NCBI RefSeq assembly: GCF_042662225.1
Contig: NZ_JBHSYQ010000016.1
Coordinates: forward strand, 496,001-560,000
Reading direction: 5' to 3'
Source: Nibribacter roseus
GTDB taxonomy: Bacteria > Bacteroidota > Bacteroidia > Cytophagales > Hymenobacteraceae
Length of the DNA stretch: 64,000 bases
Shown: piece after piece, positions 50,908-60,682 of the stretch
How positions within the stretch are numbered: the stretch's first letter is position 1
Layout of the letters: every line of letters starts with the position of its first letter
The notes under the pieces: model-generated
Databases searched by the model: none
What the model saw: the letters and a program-made list of their open reading frames with translations, nothing else
Told to the model about the DNA's origin: nothing
Position numbers and translations under genes: made by a program

Positions 50908-53900
50908 TTATTTTTTTGGAGTGGAAGCTGGAGCCGGAGCTTTTACTTTACTTTCTAAATCAGCCAGTTTTTGTTTGGCTGCCTCCACAATCTCTTTTTC
51001 TGGTGAATGATTGATGATAGACTCCAAAGTGCTTTTTGCCTGGAAATCTTCATTCTGCGCCATGTACACATCGGCTATTAGCAGGAAGGTTTTTCCTAAC
51101 CAGTAATCATAATTGGCAAATGAATTGCTGAAGCTAAACGCCTGATCTAACGCCTCTTTGTATTTCTGCTGTTTAAATAGTATCTCAGATACCAGATAGT
51201 GCGCCTCTGCCCCATTTACATCTGTGGCTGAGGTGGCTGCTGTCGTGAATTCTTTCACAGCTTGGTCTAACCTACCTAAGGCGTAACTTGCTTTGCCTCT
51301 GAAAAGCATAGCCGAATTATAAGCATTGAGCGTGGCGTTGCCGCGGGCAATTAGTTCATCGGCTATCAATATGGTGTTGTTGAAGTCATTGGTGAAGTAG
51401 AAACTCTTCATTAACCCCATCAAGGCATTGGCTTGCTCTTTCTTGTTAGTGGCCAAATCACGCAGGCGCGAGTAGAAAGCAGCAGCCTCACCATAGTTTC
51501 CTCCTTCAAACTCAAGGTCTGCCACCCGTTGCACCGCTCTGGACAAATATTCAGATTTCCCTTCCAGCGCCACTTCCTTCAGGCTTCTTAGCGCATTTTG
51601 CTTATCATCTATTCTGAAATAAGAGTCACCTAAAAAGTAACGCGCATTAGGCACTGACGAGCTGGCCGGATAACTCTTCAGAAACTTTTCAAACCTAGGA
51701 ATAGCCTGATTGTATTTCTCATTGAAGTACAATGTTTTAGCTGCCTCAAATTCTACACTTTCTAAAGCCCCGCTTTCTGGGTTGGCCGCTCTGAACTTCG
51801 CTAGATAATTGTCTAGCTGATCTGTCTGGTTTGAAGAACCTAAGGCTTCCTGTAAACTGAAGATTGCCTCATTCGCCACCGCTGACGTTGGGTACTGATC
51901 AATTACCCGTTTGAAATCGTTAATGGCTTCGTTTGTTCTTTTTAGGTTAACATATGAATTACCCCGCTTCTGCAATGCATTAGGCACCAGCGTACTGCTC
52001 TGGAAGTTATCTATCAACTGGCTAAAAGAAGCAATGGCAGGCGCATAGTTAGAATCTTCATAATCAATTACACCCTTTTGGTACACGGCATCATCTGCGT
52101 ATCTAGATTTTGGGAAGTTCTTAATTAATGTATTGAGGCTTTGAATGGCCTGTTCGCGTCGGTTGGTCAGATTATACACCACCCCCTTCTGGAAATGCAC
52201 ATAATCTGCATCGGGGGTTTTGTTGGTTAAAGCCTGGTCGTACCAATTAAGGGCAGCGGCATAATCTTTATTGACATAGTACGTATCTGCTAAACGCACC
52301 ATGGCATCGGCGTAATTTGGGTTATTACTCCGGATGGAATTGTCGTTCAGGTAAGCCTTGAAGTGCACCAGCGCCTTGTCATACTGCTTCTCATTATAAT
52401 AAGCATAGCCAATGCCGTACCGAGACTTCACGTAATATTCTGTACGGCCGGAATTTGGCGTCTGGAAAACGGCCGAGTAGCTGGCAATAGCTTGCGGCCA
52501 GCGCTGCCCTATTGAATAGGCCTCACCTTTCAGGAAGTTACTGGCCGCCTGAATTTCTTTGTCATACGGGAAGTTCAAAGACTTATCAAGCATTTGAACT
52601 GCCTGGGCAAAGAACTGATCATTGTACAGCTTTACAGCTTGGTAGTACGTTACCCGCTGATACGTTTCATTGATGCGGTGGCTACGGCGCGGCAGTTTCT
52701 CAATGTGCTGAATAGCCTCCATAAAGTTACTGGAGTTCAGGTATGCTTCGCTCAGCAAATCATCTGCCTCCCCGCTAAGTTTTGAATCTGGGAAATCGCG
52801 GTTGTAATTAGCCAGAGAGTTGATTACCTCAGAGAAGTTGCCTAACTCGTAGTTCAGTTGGGCATACTTTATAGTAGCCCCCTCTTTTACATTCTTGTCT
52901 ATATTAAGCTTACGAGCCTGGTCAAAGGCCCCTAAGGCAAACTGCTTGTTATCATCCTTCAGGTAACTTAGACCTAAATGATATGCGGCATTCTGGCCCA
53001 GAGAATCAGAGTGAATAGCAACGGCTTTCAGGTTCTGTATGGCATTCTTAAAATCGTTGTTCTTGTAATCGGCGAAGCCCATTTTATACTGCACCGTTTT
53101 GTCGAGCGGCTTTTTACCTTCGGCATACTTTTGAAAATATTCCGCCGCCTTCTTGAAATCGTTCCGCTGAAAATAGGCGTCTCCCACCAGCAGCTCAATT
53201 TCATCAGGGTTCTGCACCTTTGGCGTCATGCTCAAAGATTTCTCCCCGTATGTGATCACCTCGGCAAAGTTTCCTTCTTTGTACAGCACCTCTGTGAGCA
53301 TGTAAGGCACAATGGTACGGTAGTTTTCGTCCTGCTCCGCTACTTTAAGATCTAGCTTGGCCCCTATGTAGTCTCCCTCGCGGTAAGCCAGGTAACCGGC
53401 ATAGTAATTAGAGGCGTAGCTATAGCGGTGGTTGCCCCTTTTGTTACGGTCAAACAAGGTTTTAGCCTTGTTAAAATTCTTTTTTGAGAAATAGGAGTAA
53501 GCCAGTTTAAACTCCATCTCTTTTATCTGAGCCTCGTCTAAACGGTCAGCCGGAGCTTTCTCCAAGTACTCTATCGCCTTGTCGTAATTTTTCTTGTCAA
53601 AGAAAGAGGTACCTAGTTCAAAGAAAGCGACGGCCGCTTTTGGGTGAGCCGGATAACGTTCGGCAAACTGCAGCACCAGCTGTTCCGCATCCGGATGGAA
53701 AAGGTGCAGACCGCTGATGGCGTAATAGTATTGGGCGTCGGCGGTTTTGGCCGGTTCATTGATCAACCTGATGTACTGCGCAAAGGCCTGTTGAGCCGCG
53801 CCGTACTTCTCCCGATCATACAGCTCCAGACCCTCCTGGAAAAAACGCTCTTCTGAACGGTAGGTTTGAGGGAACTGTGCCTGTGCGGCGTGGGCTCCCC

Positions 53901-53943
53901 CCAGCAAAGCCGTAGCCAAGGCTATCTTGTGAGGTAATTTCAT
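50908..53943 (-). CDS. Large TPR envelope protein
   Basis: 1011 residues. Signal peptide MKLPHKIALATALLGGAHAAQA. Nearly the whole length is TPR-like helices of about 35 residues (AAQQAFAQYIRLINEPAKTA, KAIEYLEKAPADRLDEAQ and others), as in CpoB/YbgF and BamD, but far longer. Ends with a basic Ala/Pro tail KVKAPAPASTPKK. Head of the envelope cluster; probably a periplasmic scaffold for the barrel or for cell-wall synthesis control. Confidence 0.9.
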   Translation of the reverse strand: MKLPHKIALATALLGGAHAAQAQFPQTYRSEERFFQEGLELYDREKYGAAQQAFAQYIRLINEPAKTADAQYYYAISGLHLFHPDAEQLVLQFAERYPAHPKAAVAFFELGTSFFDKKNYDKAIEYLEKAPADRLDEAQIKEMEFKLAYSYFSKKNFNKAKTLFDRNKRGNHRYSYASNYYAGYLAYREGDYIGAKLDLKVAEQDENYRTIVPYMLTEVLYKEGNFAEVITYGEKSLSMTPKVQNPDEIELLVGDAYFQRNDFKKAAEYFQKYAEGKKPLDKTVQYKMGFADYKNNDFKNAIQNLKAVAIHSDSLGQNAAYHLGLSYLKDDNKQFALGAFDQARKLNIDKNVKEGATIKYAQLNYELGNFSEVINSLANYNRDFPDSKLSGEADDLLSEAYLNSSNFMEAIQHIEKLPRRSHRINETYQRVTYYQAVKLYNDQFFAQAVQMLDKSLNFPYDKEIQAASNFLKGEAYSIGQRWPQAIASYSAVFQTPNSGRTEYYVKSRYGIGYAYYNEKQYDKALVHFKAYLNDNSIRSNNPNYADAMVRLADTYYVNKDYAAALNWYDQALTNKTPDADYVHFQKGVVYNLTNRREQAIQSLNTLIKNFPKSRYADDAVYQKGVIDYEDSNYAPAIASFSQLIDNFQSSTLVPNALQKRGNSYVNLKRTNEAINDFKRVIDQYPTSAVANEAIFSLQEALGSSNQTDQLDNYLAKFRAANPESGALESVEFEAAKTLYFNEKYNQAIPRFEKFLKSYPASSSVPNARYFLGDSYFRIDDKQNALRSLKEVALEGKSEYLSRAVQRVADLEFEGGNYGEAAAFYSRLRDLATNKKEQANALMGLMKSFYFTNDFNNTILIADELIARGNATLNAYNSAMLFRGKASYALGRLDQAVKEFTTAATSATDVNGAEAHYLVSEILFKQQKYKEALDQAFSFSNSFANYDYWLGKTFLLIADVYMAQNEDFQAKSTLESIINHSPEKEIVEAAKQKLADLESKVKAPAPASTPKK

Positions 53944-54111
53944 AGTTTACTGGATTAAGGCAACCATCAGGTTTTCCGGAAATCAGAACCCGACTGGAAA
54001 GCCCGTCCTTCAAAATTAAAAAAAATGCGTGGAAGAGACACCGATTTTATCGGCTGTTTATGAGAGTTCAACGAAGGCCAACCGGATTTAGCGTTTCACC
54101 CTCTGCTTAAT

Positions 54112-54157
54112 TTCCTGTTTTTGGGCTGATTCCTGAAAAACAGCCCAAAAACAGGAA
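54112..54157. repeat. Dispersed palindromic element with 17-base arms
   Basis: TTCCTGTTTTTGGGCTG and its inverse, centre ATTCCTGAAAAA. It may also end the holA transcript. Confidence 0.8.
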
Positions 54158-55210
54158 TTAAACCAAAATAGGTATCGGGTGCAAAATTTTAAACACCAAT
54201 TCTTTTAAAATGGCGGCATCAGACAAATTGCCCCCTTCAATACCTTTACTCTGTAAATCAGCCTGATGAATGAAACCTATAATCTGTAGCACCCGCCCAT
54301 ACGGATATGCCCGCAATGCCTGCATGTATTCTTTGGCCAGAAAGCCCCGGTTCCCCAAACTCTTAGCCACCGTCTGCTCCGTAATTTGTGGCAAGAGGTG
54401 CAGCGTCATGAGTTTGGTGAAAAAAGAAAACAACAGCACCAGGTTGGGGATCAGCGGATTGTCTTTGGGGTTTGACTCAAAGTAATTGAGAATTCGGTTG
54501 GCCTTTAGTACATCTTGACGGGTAAGGGCATTTTGCAGCTCAAAGATGTTGTATTCCTTGCTCATGCCAATGTTTTCCTGCACCAGCCCCTCGTCTATGG
54601 TTTGCCCCGGTTTCAGGTTGATGGCTAACTTTTCTATCTCGTTGGCCAACCTTGAAAGGTCTGACCCAATGAACTCTCCCAGCATCATGACCGCCTGCGG
54701 GGTGGCCTGTAGGTTCTTGCTTTTGATGAACTGATTGATCCAGCCGGGCACCTGGTTCTCGTACAGCTTTTTAGTTGTAAGTAAAACCGCCTGTTTTGTC
54801 AAAAGTTTCGCCAGCCGCTTACGCCCGTCCAGCACCTTGTGCTTGTGGCAGAACACCAGTATGGTAGAAGGTAACGGATTGTTCAGATACGCCTCCAATT
54901 GTTTAGCGGCAGAGTCTTTTTCTGGGTCGGCCTCTAGGTTGGGCAGGTTCTGGGCCTCCTTCACAATGACCACTGAACGTTCAGACATCATCGGAAAACG
55001 CTTGGCCTGCAGCAGAACGGTAGGCACATCAGTGTCTTTGCCGTACATGACCACCTGGTTAAAACCCTTTTCCATGTCATTGAGGGCGTGCTGCTCTATA
55101 TAATCAGAGATTTTGTCAATATAGTAAGGCTCCTCGCCCTGCAAGAAATACACAGGAGCGAATTCGCGGTTCTTAAGTTGCTTGAGAATGTCTTCTGCGG
55201 TCAGCGCCAT
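54158..55210 (-). CDS. holA: DNA polymerase III subunit delta
   Basis: Clamp loader subunit that opens the beta clamp. 350 residues with the family start LTAEDILKQLKNREFAPVYF followed by LQGEEPYYID. Middle residues VVIVKEAQNLP and the C-terminal helical domain LLFSFFTKLMTLHLLPQI are typical. ATG at 55210. Confidence 0.93.
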   Translation of the reverse strand: MALTAEDILKQLKNREFAPVYFLQGEEPYYIDKISDYIEQHALNDMEKGFNQVVMYGKDTDVPTVLLQAKRFPMMSERSVVIVKEAQNLPNLEADPEKDSAAKQLEAYLNNPLPSTILVFCHKHKVLDGRKRLAKLLTKQAVLLTTKKLYENQVPGWINQFIKSKNLQATPQAVMMLGEFIGSDLSRLANEIEKLAINLKPGQTIDEGLVQENIGMSKEYNIFELQNALTRQDVLKANRILNYFESNPKDNPLIPNLVLLFSFFTKLMTLHLLPQITEQTVAKSLGNRGFLAKEYMQALRAYPYGRVLQIIGFIHQADLQSKGIEGGNLSDAAILKELVFKILHPIPILV

Positions 55211-55391
55211 GTAACTGGTTCAATATTGTCTGAGACCCAAAGTTACCATACTTAATAGATGAAACCACTATCTTGCCTTTCAAATAGCTTTTCCAGCCCA
55301 ATTCATTTGCCCGATAATATTTTCAAAGGGCTTATTGATGATACATCATTTAAAGTAACATTATAAAATTTATAGCAACCATCTTTATTCA

Positions 55392-55778
55392 ATGAAAAAA
55401 CCAAGTGCCATTCTCTGCATTCTGTTAATACTCTGCTGCTTCCCCTCCTGCCACCTCAAAGAGAAGTTCGAACAGTATAAAGCTGTAAATGAAAGCTTGA
55501 TCTCTGCTTTTCAACATGAGAAAATAAATACAAGCTATAATTGGAGTACTACTGAAGGAGAAAATAATGTAAGTGTAACGTTTTATGATTACCCCATTGA
55601 TTCTGTTTCTTATCCAGAACTAGAGGAAATGGCAAACCAGGTTCAACAAAGCGTACAGACCAGCTATCCCGGATTTAAAGAACTAGACTATATAGAGGTA
55701 AGATTTACTAAAGAAAAAGATTTAGAAACTGCGGATTCTTTTGTCACCTTCAAAAACGACCTAAAGCCAGAACGTTAA
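55392..55778 (+). CDS. Small hypothetical lipoprotein
   Basis: 128 residues. MKKPSAILCILLILCCFPSCHLK has a lipobox with Cys20. The body is helical, with one run of charged residues. No family recognised. ATG at 55392; diverges from holA. Confidence 0.65.
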   Translation: MKKPSAILCILLILCCFPSCHLKEKFEQYKAVNESLISAFQHEKINTSYNWSTTEGENNVSVTFYDYPIDSVSYPELEEMANQVQQSVQTSYPGFKELDYIEVRFTKEKDLETADSFVTFKNDLKPER

Positions 55779-55934
55779 AAGTTCAACAGTGTTTTGGAGC
55801 TGTTTTTAGAAAATCAGGCGTAAAAGAGAGTATAGAATGCCCCATCACTTTCACTCAGGCGAACAACTACAAACGAATAACTAGCACCGAATAAGCAAGA
55901 GGTGTATCTTTGGCGCAGCAAAAACCGATGATAC

Positions 55935-57239
55935 ATGAATTTGATTGAAGAACTGCGTTGGCGGGGCATGTTGCAAGACACCATGCCAGGCACGGAAGAG
56001 CAACTGAAAGCGGAAATGACAACGGGCTATGTGGGTTTTGACCCTACCGCCTCTTCTCTACATATAGGTAACCTGGCCACTATTATGTTACTGGTACACC
56101 TTCAGCGGGCTGGGCACAAACCCATCGCTTTGGTGGGTGGGGCTACCGGTATGATTGGTGACCCTTCTGGTAAATCTGCGGAGCGCAATCTCTTGTCTGA
56201 AGAAGTATTGAGAGCAAACCAAGAAGGCATTAGAAAGCAGCTGGAGAAATTCCTTTCTTTTGACGGGGGGGCCAACTCCGCGGAGATCGTGAACAACTAC
56301 GACTGGTTTAAAGAGTTCTCTTTCTTGGACTTTCTTCGGAATGTGGGTAAGCACCTCACGGTGAACTACATGATGAAAAAGGAGTCGGTGCAGAAGCGGA
56401 TCACGGCTCAGGAAGGTGAAAACGGTGCCGAAGGACTTTCTTTCACGGAATTCTCTTACCAGTTACTGCAAGGGTATGACTACTTCCACCTTTACAAAAA
56501 CAAGAATGTAAAACTGCAGATGGGCGGTTCTGACCAGTGGGGTAACATTACCTCGGGCACTGAGCTGATCAGACGCATGGAAGGCGGAAAGGCCTTTGCT
56601 TTGACTACCCCACTGGTAACCAAAGCCGACGGCAGCAAGTTCGGAAAGTCAGAGAGCGGCAACGTGTGGCTAGATCCTACTATGACCAGCCCTTACAAGT
56701 TTTACCAGTTCTGGCTGAACGTAGCCGATGAGGAAGCGGAAAAACTGATCAAGCGCTTTACCCTGCTCAACCAAGAGGAAATTGCTGCCCTTGTTGCCGA
56801 ACATGAGCAAGCGCCGCACCTGCGCGTTCTGCAGAAAGCCCTGGCTAAAGAGGTAACCACCACCGTACATTCCGCCGAGGAATATGAAAGTGCCGTAGAG
56901 GCTTCTCAGATTTTATTTGGTAAAGGTGACTTAGAAACATTAAGAAACTTACCTGAAGCTACTTTATTGGCTGTTTTTGAAGGAGTTCCTCAAATTGATG
57001 TTCCAAAAGATCAATTGACCAGTGATACCCTTGCCGTTGATTTACTTTCTGAGCTAACGCAAGCCCAAATTTTCGACTCTAAAAGCGAAGCCAAAAAAAT
57101 GATCCAGAATGGCGGCGTAAGCATTAACCGCCAGAAAGTAGGCAACGTAGCTGAGACTGTCACGTCAGACTTACTGCAGGGTAAGTATCTGGTGGTGCAG
57201 AAAGGAAAGAAGAATTACTACCTGGTAAAAGCGGTATAA
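55935..57239 (+). CDS. tyrS: Tyrosyl-tRNA synthetase
   Basis: 434 residues. Class I: HIGN at 43-46 (HIGH-type), KFGKS at 235-239 (KMSKS-type), tyrosine pocket GYVGFDPTAS and the C-terminal S4 RNA-binding domain (SKSEAKKMIQNGGVSINRQK). TATCTTTG at 55905-55912 fits a -10 box, which puts transcription about 20 bases before the ATG. No T-box leader. Confidence 0.97.
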   Translation: MNLIEELRWRGMLQDTMPGTEEQLKAEMTTGYVGFDPTASSLHIGNLATIMLLVHLQRAGHKPIALVGGATGMIGDPSGKSAERNLLSEEVLRANQEGIRKQLEKFLSFDGGANSAEIVNNYDWFKEFSFLDFLRNVGKHLTVNYMMKKESVQKRITAQEGENGAEGLSFTEFSYQLLQGYDYFHLYKNKNVKLQMGGSDQWGNITSGTELIRRMEGGKAFALTTPLVTKADGSKFGKSESGNVWLDPTMTSPYKFYQFWLNVADEEAEKLIKRFTLLNQEEIAALVAEHEQAPHLRVLQKALAKEVTTTVHSAEEYESAVEASQILFGKGDLETLRNLPEATLLAVFEGVPQIDVPKDQLTSDTLAVDLLSELTQAQIFDSKSEAKKMIQNGGVSINRQKVGNVAETVTSDLLQGKYLVVQKGKKNYYLVKAV

Positions 57240-57257
57240 CCTTTTTATAAACACTCT

Positions 57258-57297
57258 ACAGCAGCAGCAGGCAAATGATTTTGCCTGCTGCTGCTGT
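57258..57297 (+). terminator. Terminator after tyrS
   Basis: Stem ACAGCAGCAGCAGGCAAA paired with its inverse, 3-4-base loop, followed by TTTA. A CAG repeat within the stem is unusual. Confidence 0.85.
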
Positions 57298-57396
57298 TTA
57301 AGGGGTATACTTTAAACCTTATCTACCCTCACATGACCGCAGTACTTCAATAGATGAACCTCTTTCAGCTGGTCTATAGTAAGATTGTGCAACTCA

Positions 57397-57942
57397 TTAG
57401 CCCAATGAAAACTCCTCCACCACCGAATACACCGGATGCGGCGATGCCAGCTTAGACTGCCACAGCGCAATAGAACTAACCGGAAACAGAATTTCTTCGG
57501 GAGGTGACACCACAGAAAGATTATGCCTCACCCGTACTTCTTTCTTGAAACGCGCCACCGTAACATGCGGTATAAATTCCTTTTGCTTTGATGTTTCGGA
57601 GGACAAGGCCTCCGTCAGCTCCTGACTTAATTGCGTAAAGGCTTCATGTTGCCGGAAACGCGCCCAAATTAATCTGGGCGATTTAGGCTTTGGCCCCGGC
57701 TCCAGTTGCTCCAAAGCCAGCGTAAAAGGCTGGTGCCGCTTCGCTACCTCAGCTATTTTCTGCTTGTTGGTTTCTTCCTCAAACGCTGGCACATTCCCGA
57801 TAAAGTAAAGCGTGAGGTGCAGGTTTTGCTCTGGCACGGATCTGCTGTTCGGGTCCTGGTATTGGTCCCGCGCCTGCACCAGATAGTCTTTCACCTCCGC
57901 AGGCAAGGCGGCAGCTACAAATAAACGTAGGGTTTCTTCCAT
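57397..57942 (-). CDS. thpR: RNA 2',3'-cyclic phosphodiesterase
   Basis: 181 residues, 2H phosphoesterase: HLTLYFIG near 42 and HVTVARF near 130 give the two HxT catalytic motifs. Opens 2',3'-cyclic phosphate at RNA ends; exact physiological role unclear. ATG at 57942. Confidence 0.9.
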   Translation of the reverse strand: MEETLRLFVAAALPAEVKDYLVQARDQYQDPNSRSVPEQNLHLTLYFIGNVPAFEEETNKQKIAEVAKRHQPFTLALEQLEPGPKPKSPRLIWARFRQHEAFTQLSQELTEALSSETSKQKEFIPHVTVARFKKEVRVRHNLSVVSPPEEILFPVSSIALWQSKLASPHPVYSVVEEFSLG

Positions 57943-58108
57943 ACAACTCTGGCTTTGCTCCTGATCTTTTATTCGTCTTCAATCAACATCAAATATTGAA
58001 ATGCTGTCATTGCGTTTTAGGCGTGATTTCTGGAAAAGAGGCGAAAAACTGCCCCATTAAATCCTAGTTGGCACCTTTCTACTTTTGCTCTGACCACAAC
58101 ACTTGTTC

Positions 58109-58810
58109 CTAAAACTCCTGCCCCAATGAGATTTGCCCCACGTTCTTTAGCTCGTTCAGATCTTTGTAGAAGTTCTTCAGATTTAAATTGTCTGGCACAA
58201 ACACATACAGCTGAATTTTGGCGTTATGCTTGTTCTGCGACTGCACCACGTTCACGTTACGGGTGGTGATCTTATACTTCTCTAAAATAGCAAACACCTT
58301 ATTTGTTTCAATCTTAGCGGACTGAAAACTGATTTTCAGGGTTTTAAAGGAGCCGCCAACAAAGAATTTCTTCCCTACTTTATCCAGAATAGACAGCACA
58401 AACAGCAGCAGCAAGGTCACTACCACGGCCGCCTCATACATACCCACGCCCACACTTAAACCCACGGCCGCCACTGCCCAAATGGTAGCCGCCGTGGTGA
58501 GGCCGTGGGTGTTGGCGCCTAACCTGTAAATAGCTCCCGCCCCCAGAAAACCAATCCCGGACTCTACCTGCGCCGCAATTCGGCCCGGATCTACGTTAGG
58601 GTACTGTGAGAAGGTCTGCGGAATGTAGATGGAGATGAGCATGAGCAAACAGGCGCCCACACTAATGACCATGTGCGTGCGCAAACCGGCTTGCTGCCTT
58701 CTTGATTCGCGTTCCCAGCCCAGCAAACCTCCTAAGAGAGTGCTCAGAAAAAGCCGGAGGACAATGGTTTGGGAAGAAATTTCCGTGGTGTCGAGTACAA
58801 TAAAGTCCAT
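58109..58810 (-). CDS. MgtC/SapB family membrane protein
   Basis: 233 residues. Family block LLGGLLGWERESRRQQAGLR, then THMVISVGACLLMLISIYIP, GRIAAQVESGIGFLGAGAI and TAATIWAVAAVGLSVGVGMY, giving four or five membrane helices. A C-terminal cytoplasmic domain (about 150-233) is ACT-like. Related to Mg2+-limitation virulence proteins; in free-living bacteria the role is open. Confidence 0.9.
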   Translation of the reverse strand: MDFIVLDTTEISSQTIVLRLFLSTLLGGLLGWERESRRQQAGLRTHMVISVGACLLMLISIYIPQTFSQYPNVDPGRIAAQVESGIGFLGAGAIYRLGANTHGLTTAATIWAVAAVGLSVGVGMYEAAVVVTLLLLFVLSILDKVGKKFFVGGSFKTLKISFQSAKIETNKVFAILEKYKITTRNVNVVQSQNKHNAKIQLYVFVPDNLNLKNFYKDLNELKNVGQISLGQEF

Positions 58811-58934
58811 ATAAAGCGTTCGAGCTTGTTTACAGGTGAGTCTTTCCCTTTACTGCCAACAGAAGTAAAAGTTTGCCTGAGCAGCACCAAGTAATGCCAC
58901 AAATTCCGAACTTTGTATTTCTCCTTTATTCCCC

Positions 58935-59399
58935 ATGCTGGAAGTTCTGATTTACACCTTTTTATTGAGCATCTCCCCGTTGGGAGAAGCCAGAGCCGGC
59001 ATACCCTACGCCGTGCTAAACGACTTCCCCGTTGGCTGGGCATTTTTAGTGGGCCTGATAGGTAACCTGCTCGTGTTTCCGTTGCTCATGTGGCTCATTG
59101 ACACGTTCAGCAACAAACTCTGGCCTAGCCGCCGCTACCGCCGAGGCGTGATTCACTTCTCTAAACGCGCCAAAAGAACCGTGGGTGCCGAGGTGCAGAA
59201 ATATGGTTTTTGGGGCCTCATGGTTTTTGTGATGATTCCGTTGCCCGGCACCGGAGCCTATATGGGCACCATTGCGGCTTATGTGCTTAAAATTGAACGC
59301 AAAAAAGCATTCTTGGCAACCAGTTTAGGCGTGCTTGTCTCCTGCATCGTCATGGCGATAGGCTCTTATTACGGAAACCTGGGCTGGAAAAGCCTGTGA
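58935..59399 (+). CDS. Small multidrug export protein family (COG2426)
   Basis: 154 residues. SPLGEARAGIPYAV near 14, then GLIGNLLVFPLLMWLIDTF and MVFVMIPLPGTGAYMGTIAAY. Three or four membrane helices. Export activity is an annotation by family name only. Diverges from the MgtC gene. Confidence 0.85.
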   Translation: MLEVLIYTFLLSISPLGEARAGIPYAVLNDFPVGWAFLVGLIGNLLVFPLLMWLIDTFSNKLWPSRRYRRGVIHFSKRAKRTVGAEVQKYGFWGLMVFVMIPLPGTGAYMGTIAAYVLKIERKKAFLATSLGVLVSCIVMAIGSYYGNLGWKSL

Positions 59400-59720
59400 T
59401 CTTTTTAGAAACAAGATTCAAGAGGTAAGACTCAAGACTTTGGCGGCTGTTTTCGGTTTGTTTTTCATGAAACAGGCCGAAAACAGCCGCTTCTTTTTTC
59501 TAGAGGCTCTTCCTTTTAAATGGACTTTTCTGTTAGAGATCTCCACTTTGATCTTTCATGAAAACCGTTATCTCTCTTGACTTCATGCAGCAACGGTTTA
59601 CTGCATTAAACCAGCCTATTATTTGATACTCGTGGCACTTTGTGAACCTTTACTGAGAGGTACGAAGTAAAAGAAGTACCAATACCTTTAAAAAGTCATC
59701 ACATAAAACGAATAGAACTT
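59400..59720. other. Intergenic region with repeats, no gene
   Basis: Contains GACTCAAGA-type words (about 59413-59438) and the palindrome at 59443-59490. The rest, up to the ATG at 59721, shows no reading frame or recognisable structure. Confidence 0.5.
59443..59490. repeat. Dispersed palindromic element with 14-base arms
   Basis: GCGGCTGTTTTCGG and its inverse CCGAAAACAGCCGC, centre TTTGTTTTTCATGAAACAGG. Confidence 0.8.
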
Positions 59721-60578
59721 ATGACGAAAATAGGCATTACAGGAGCAACCGGACAATTGGGTCGCATAGTGGTAGACAAGCTCAAAGAGAAAGTATCTTC
59801 TGAAAATATAGTTGCGCTGGTGAGAGCCCCTGAAAAAGCTTCTGACTTGGGCGTAGAAGCCCGTGAAGCAGATTACAGCCAACCCGACACCCTGCAAAGC
59901 GCTTTGACTGGCGTTGATTCTCTACTTCTCATTTCTTCGAGTGAAGTAGGCCAACGCGCCACACAGCACAAAAACGTGATTGAAGCGGCAAAGAAAGCCG
60001 GAGTAAAATGGATTGTGTACACCAGCATCCTCCATGCTGACACCACTGACATTAGCTTAGCCGATGAGCACAAAGCCACCGAAGCCGCTCTGCAAGATTC
60101 AGGCATTCCGTTCACGCTCCTGCGCAACGGCTGGTACACTGAGAACTACACCGGTTCTATTGGCGGTGCTTTGGCCGGAGGCGCCGTGATTGGAAGCGCC
60201 GGAGAAGGCAAAATTTCTGCCGCCACCCGCGAAGACTTCGCCGATGCCGCCGTAGCCGTGCTGACAGGTGAAGGACATCAAGGCAAAACCTATGAATTGG
60301 CCGGAGACGAAGCGTTCACGCTAGCCGAATATGCCGCCGAAATCTCCCGCCAGACCGGCAAAGACATTCCGTACAAAAACTTACCACCAGCCGACTATGC
60401 TGCCGCGCTAGCCAGCTTCGGGGTGCCTGAAGGATTTGCCCACGGCATTGCCAGCTGGGATGTATCGGCGTCAAATGGGGCCTTGTATGACGACAGCCGC
60501 CAATTGTCAAAACTCATTGGCCGCCCCACTACTCCCCTGTCTGAGGCCGTAGCTCAGGCATTGAAAGGGGCGCAGTAA
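59721..60578 (+). CDS. NmrA-type NAD(P)H:quinone oxidoreductase-like SDR
   Basis: 285 residues. Rossmann motif GITGATGQLGRIVVDKLKEK near the start and the family block SSSEVGQRATQHKNVIEAAK (QorB/YtfG-like), then WIVYTSILHAD. Likely reduces quinones with NADPH. ATG at 59721. Confidence 0.9.
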   Translation: MTKIGITGATGQLGRIVVDKLKEKVSSENIVALVRAPEKASDLGVEAREADYSQPDTLQSALTGVDSLLLISSSEVGQRATQHKNVIEAAKKAGVKWIVYTSILHADTTDISLADEHKATEAALQDSGIPFTLLRNGWYTENYTGSIGGALAGGAVIGSAGEGKISAATREDFADAAVAVLTGEGHQGKTYELAGDEAFTLAEYAAEISRQTGKDIPYKNLPPADYAAALASFGVPEGFAHGIASWDVSASNGALYDDSRQLSKLIGRPTTPLSEAVAQALKGAQ

Positions 60579-60622
60579 TTCCACTTATTCTTTCCGATTC
60601 TTATTTAGAATTACCTTAGAAA

Positions 60623-60665
60623 CAGAAAAGCCTGCCCCAATTACGGAGCAGGCTTTTCTGTTTTT
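60623..60665. terminator. Bidirectional terminator
   Basis: CAGAAAAGCCTGCCCC and GGAGCAGGCTTTTCTG with a short loop and T run; separates the convergent QorB-like and DUF2911 genes. Confidence 0.85.
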
Positions 60666-60682
60666 ATTAAAGCAGCTTTTTT

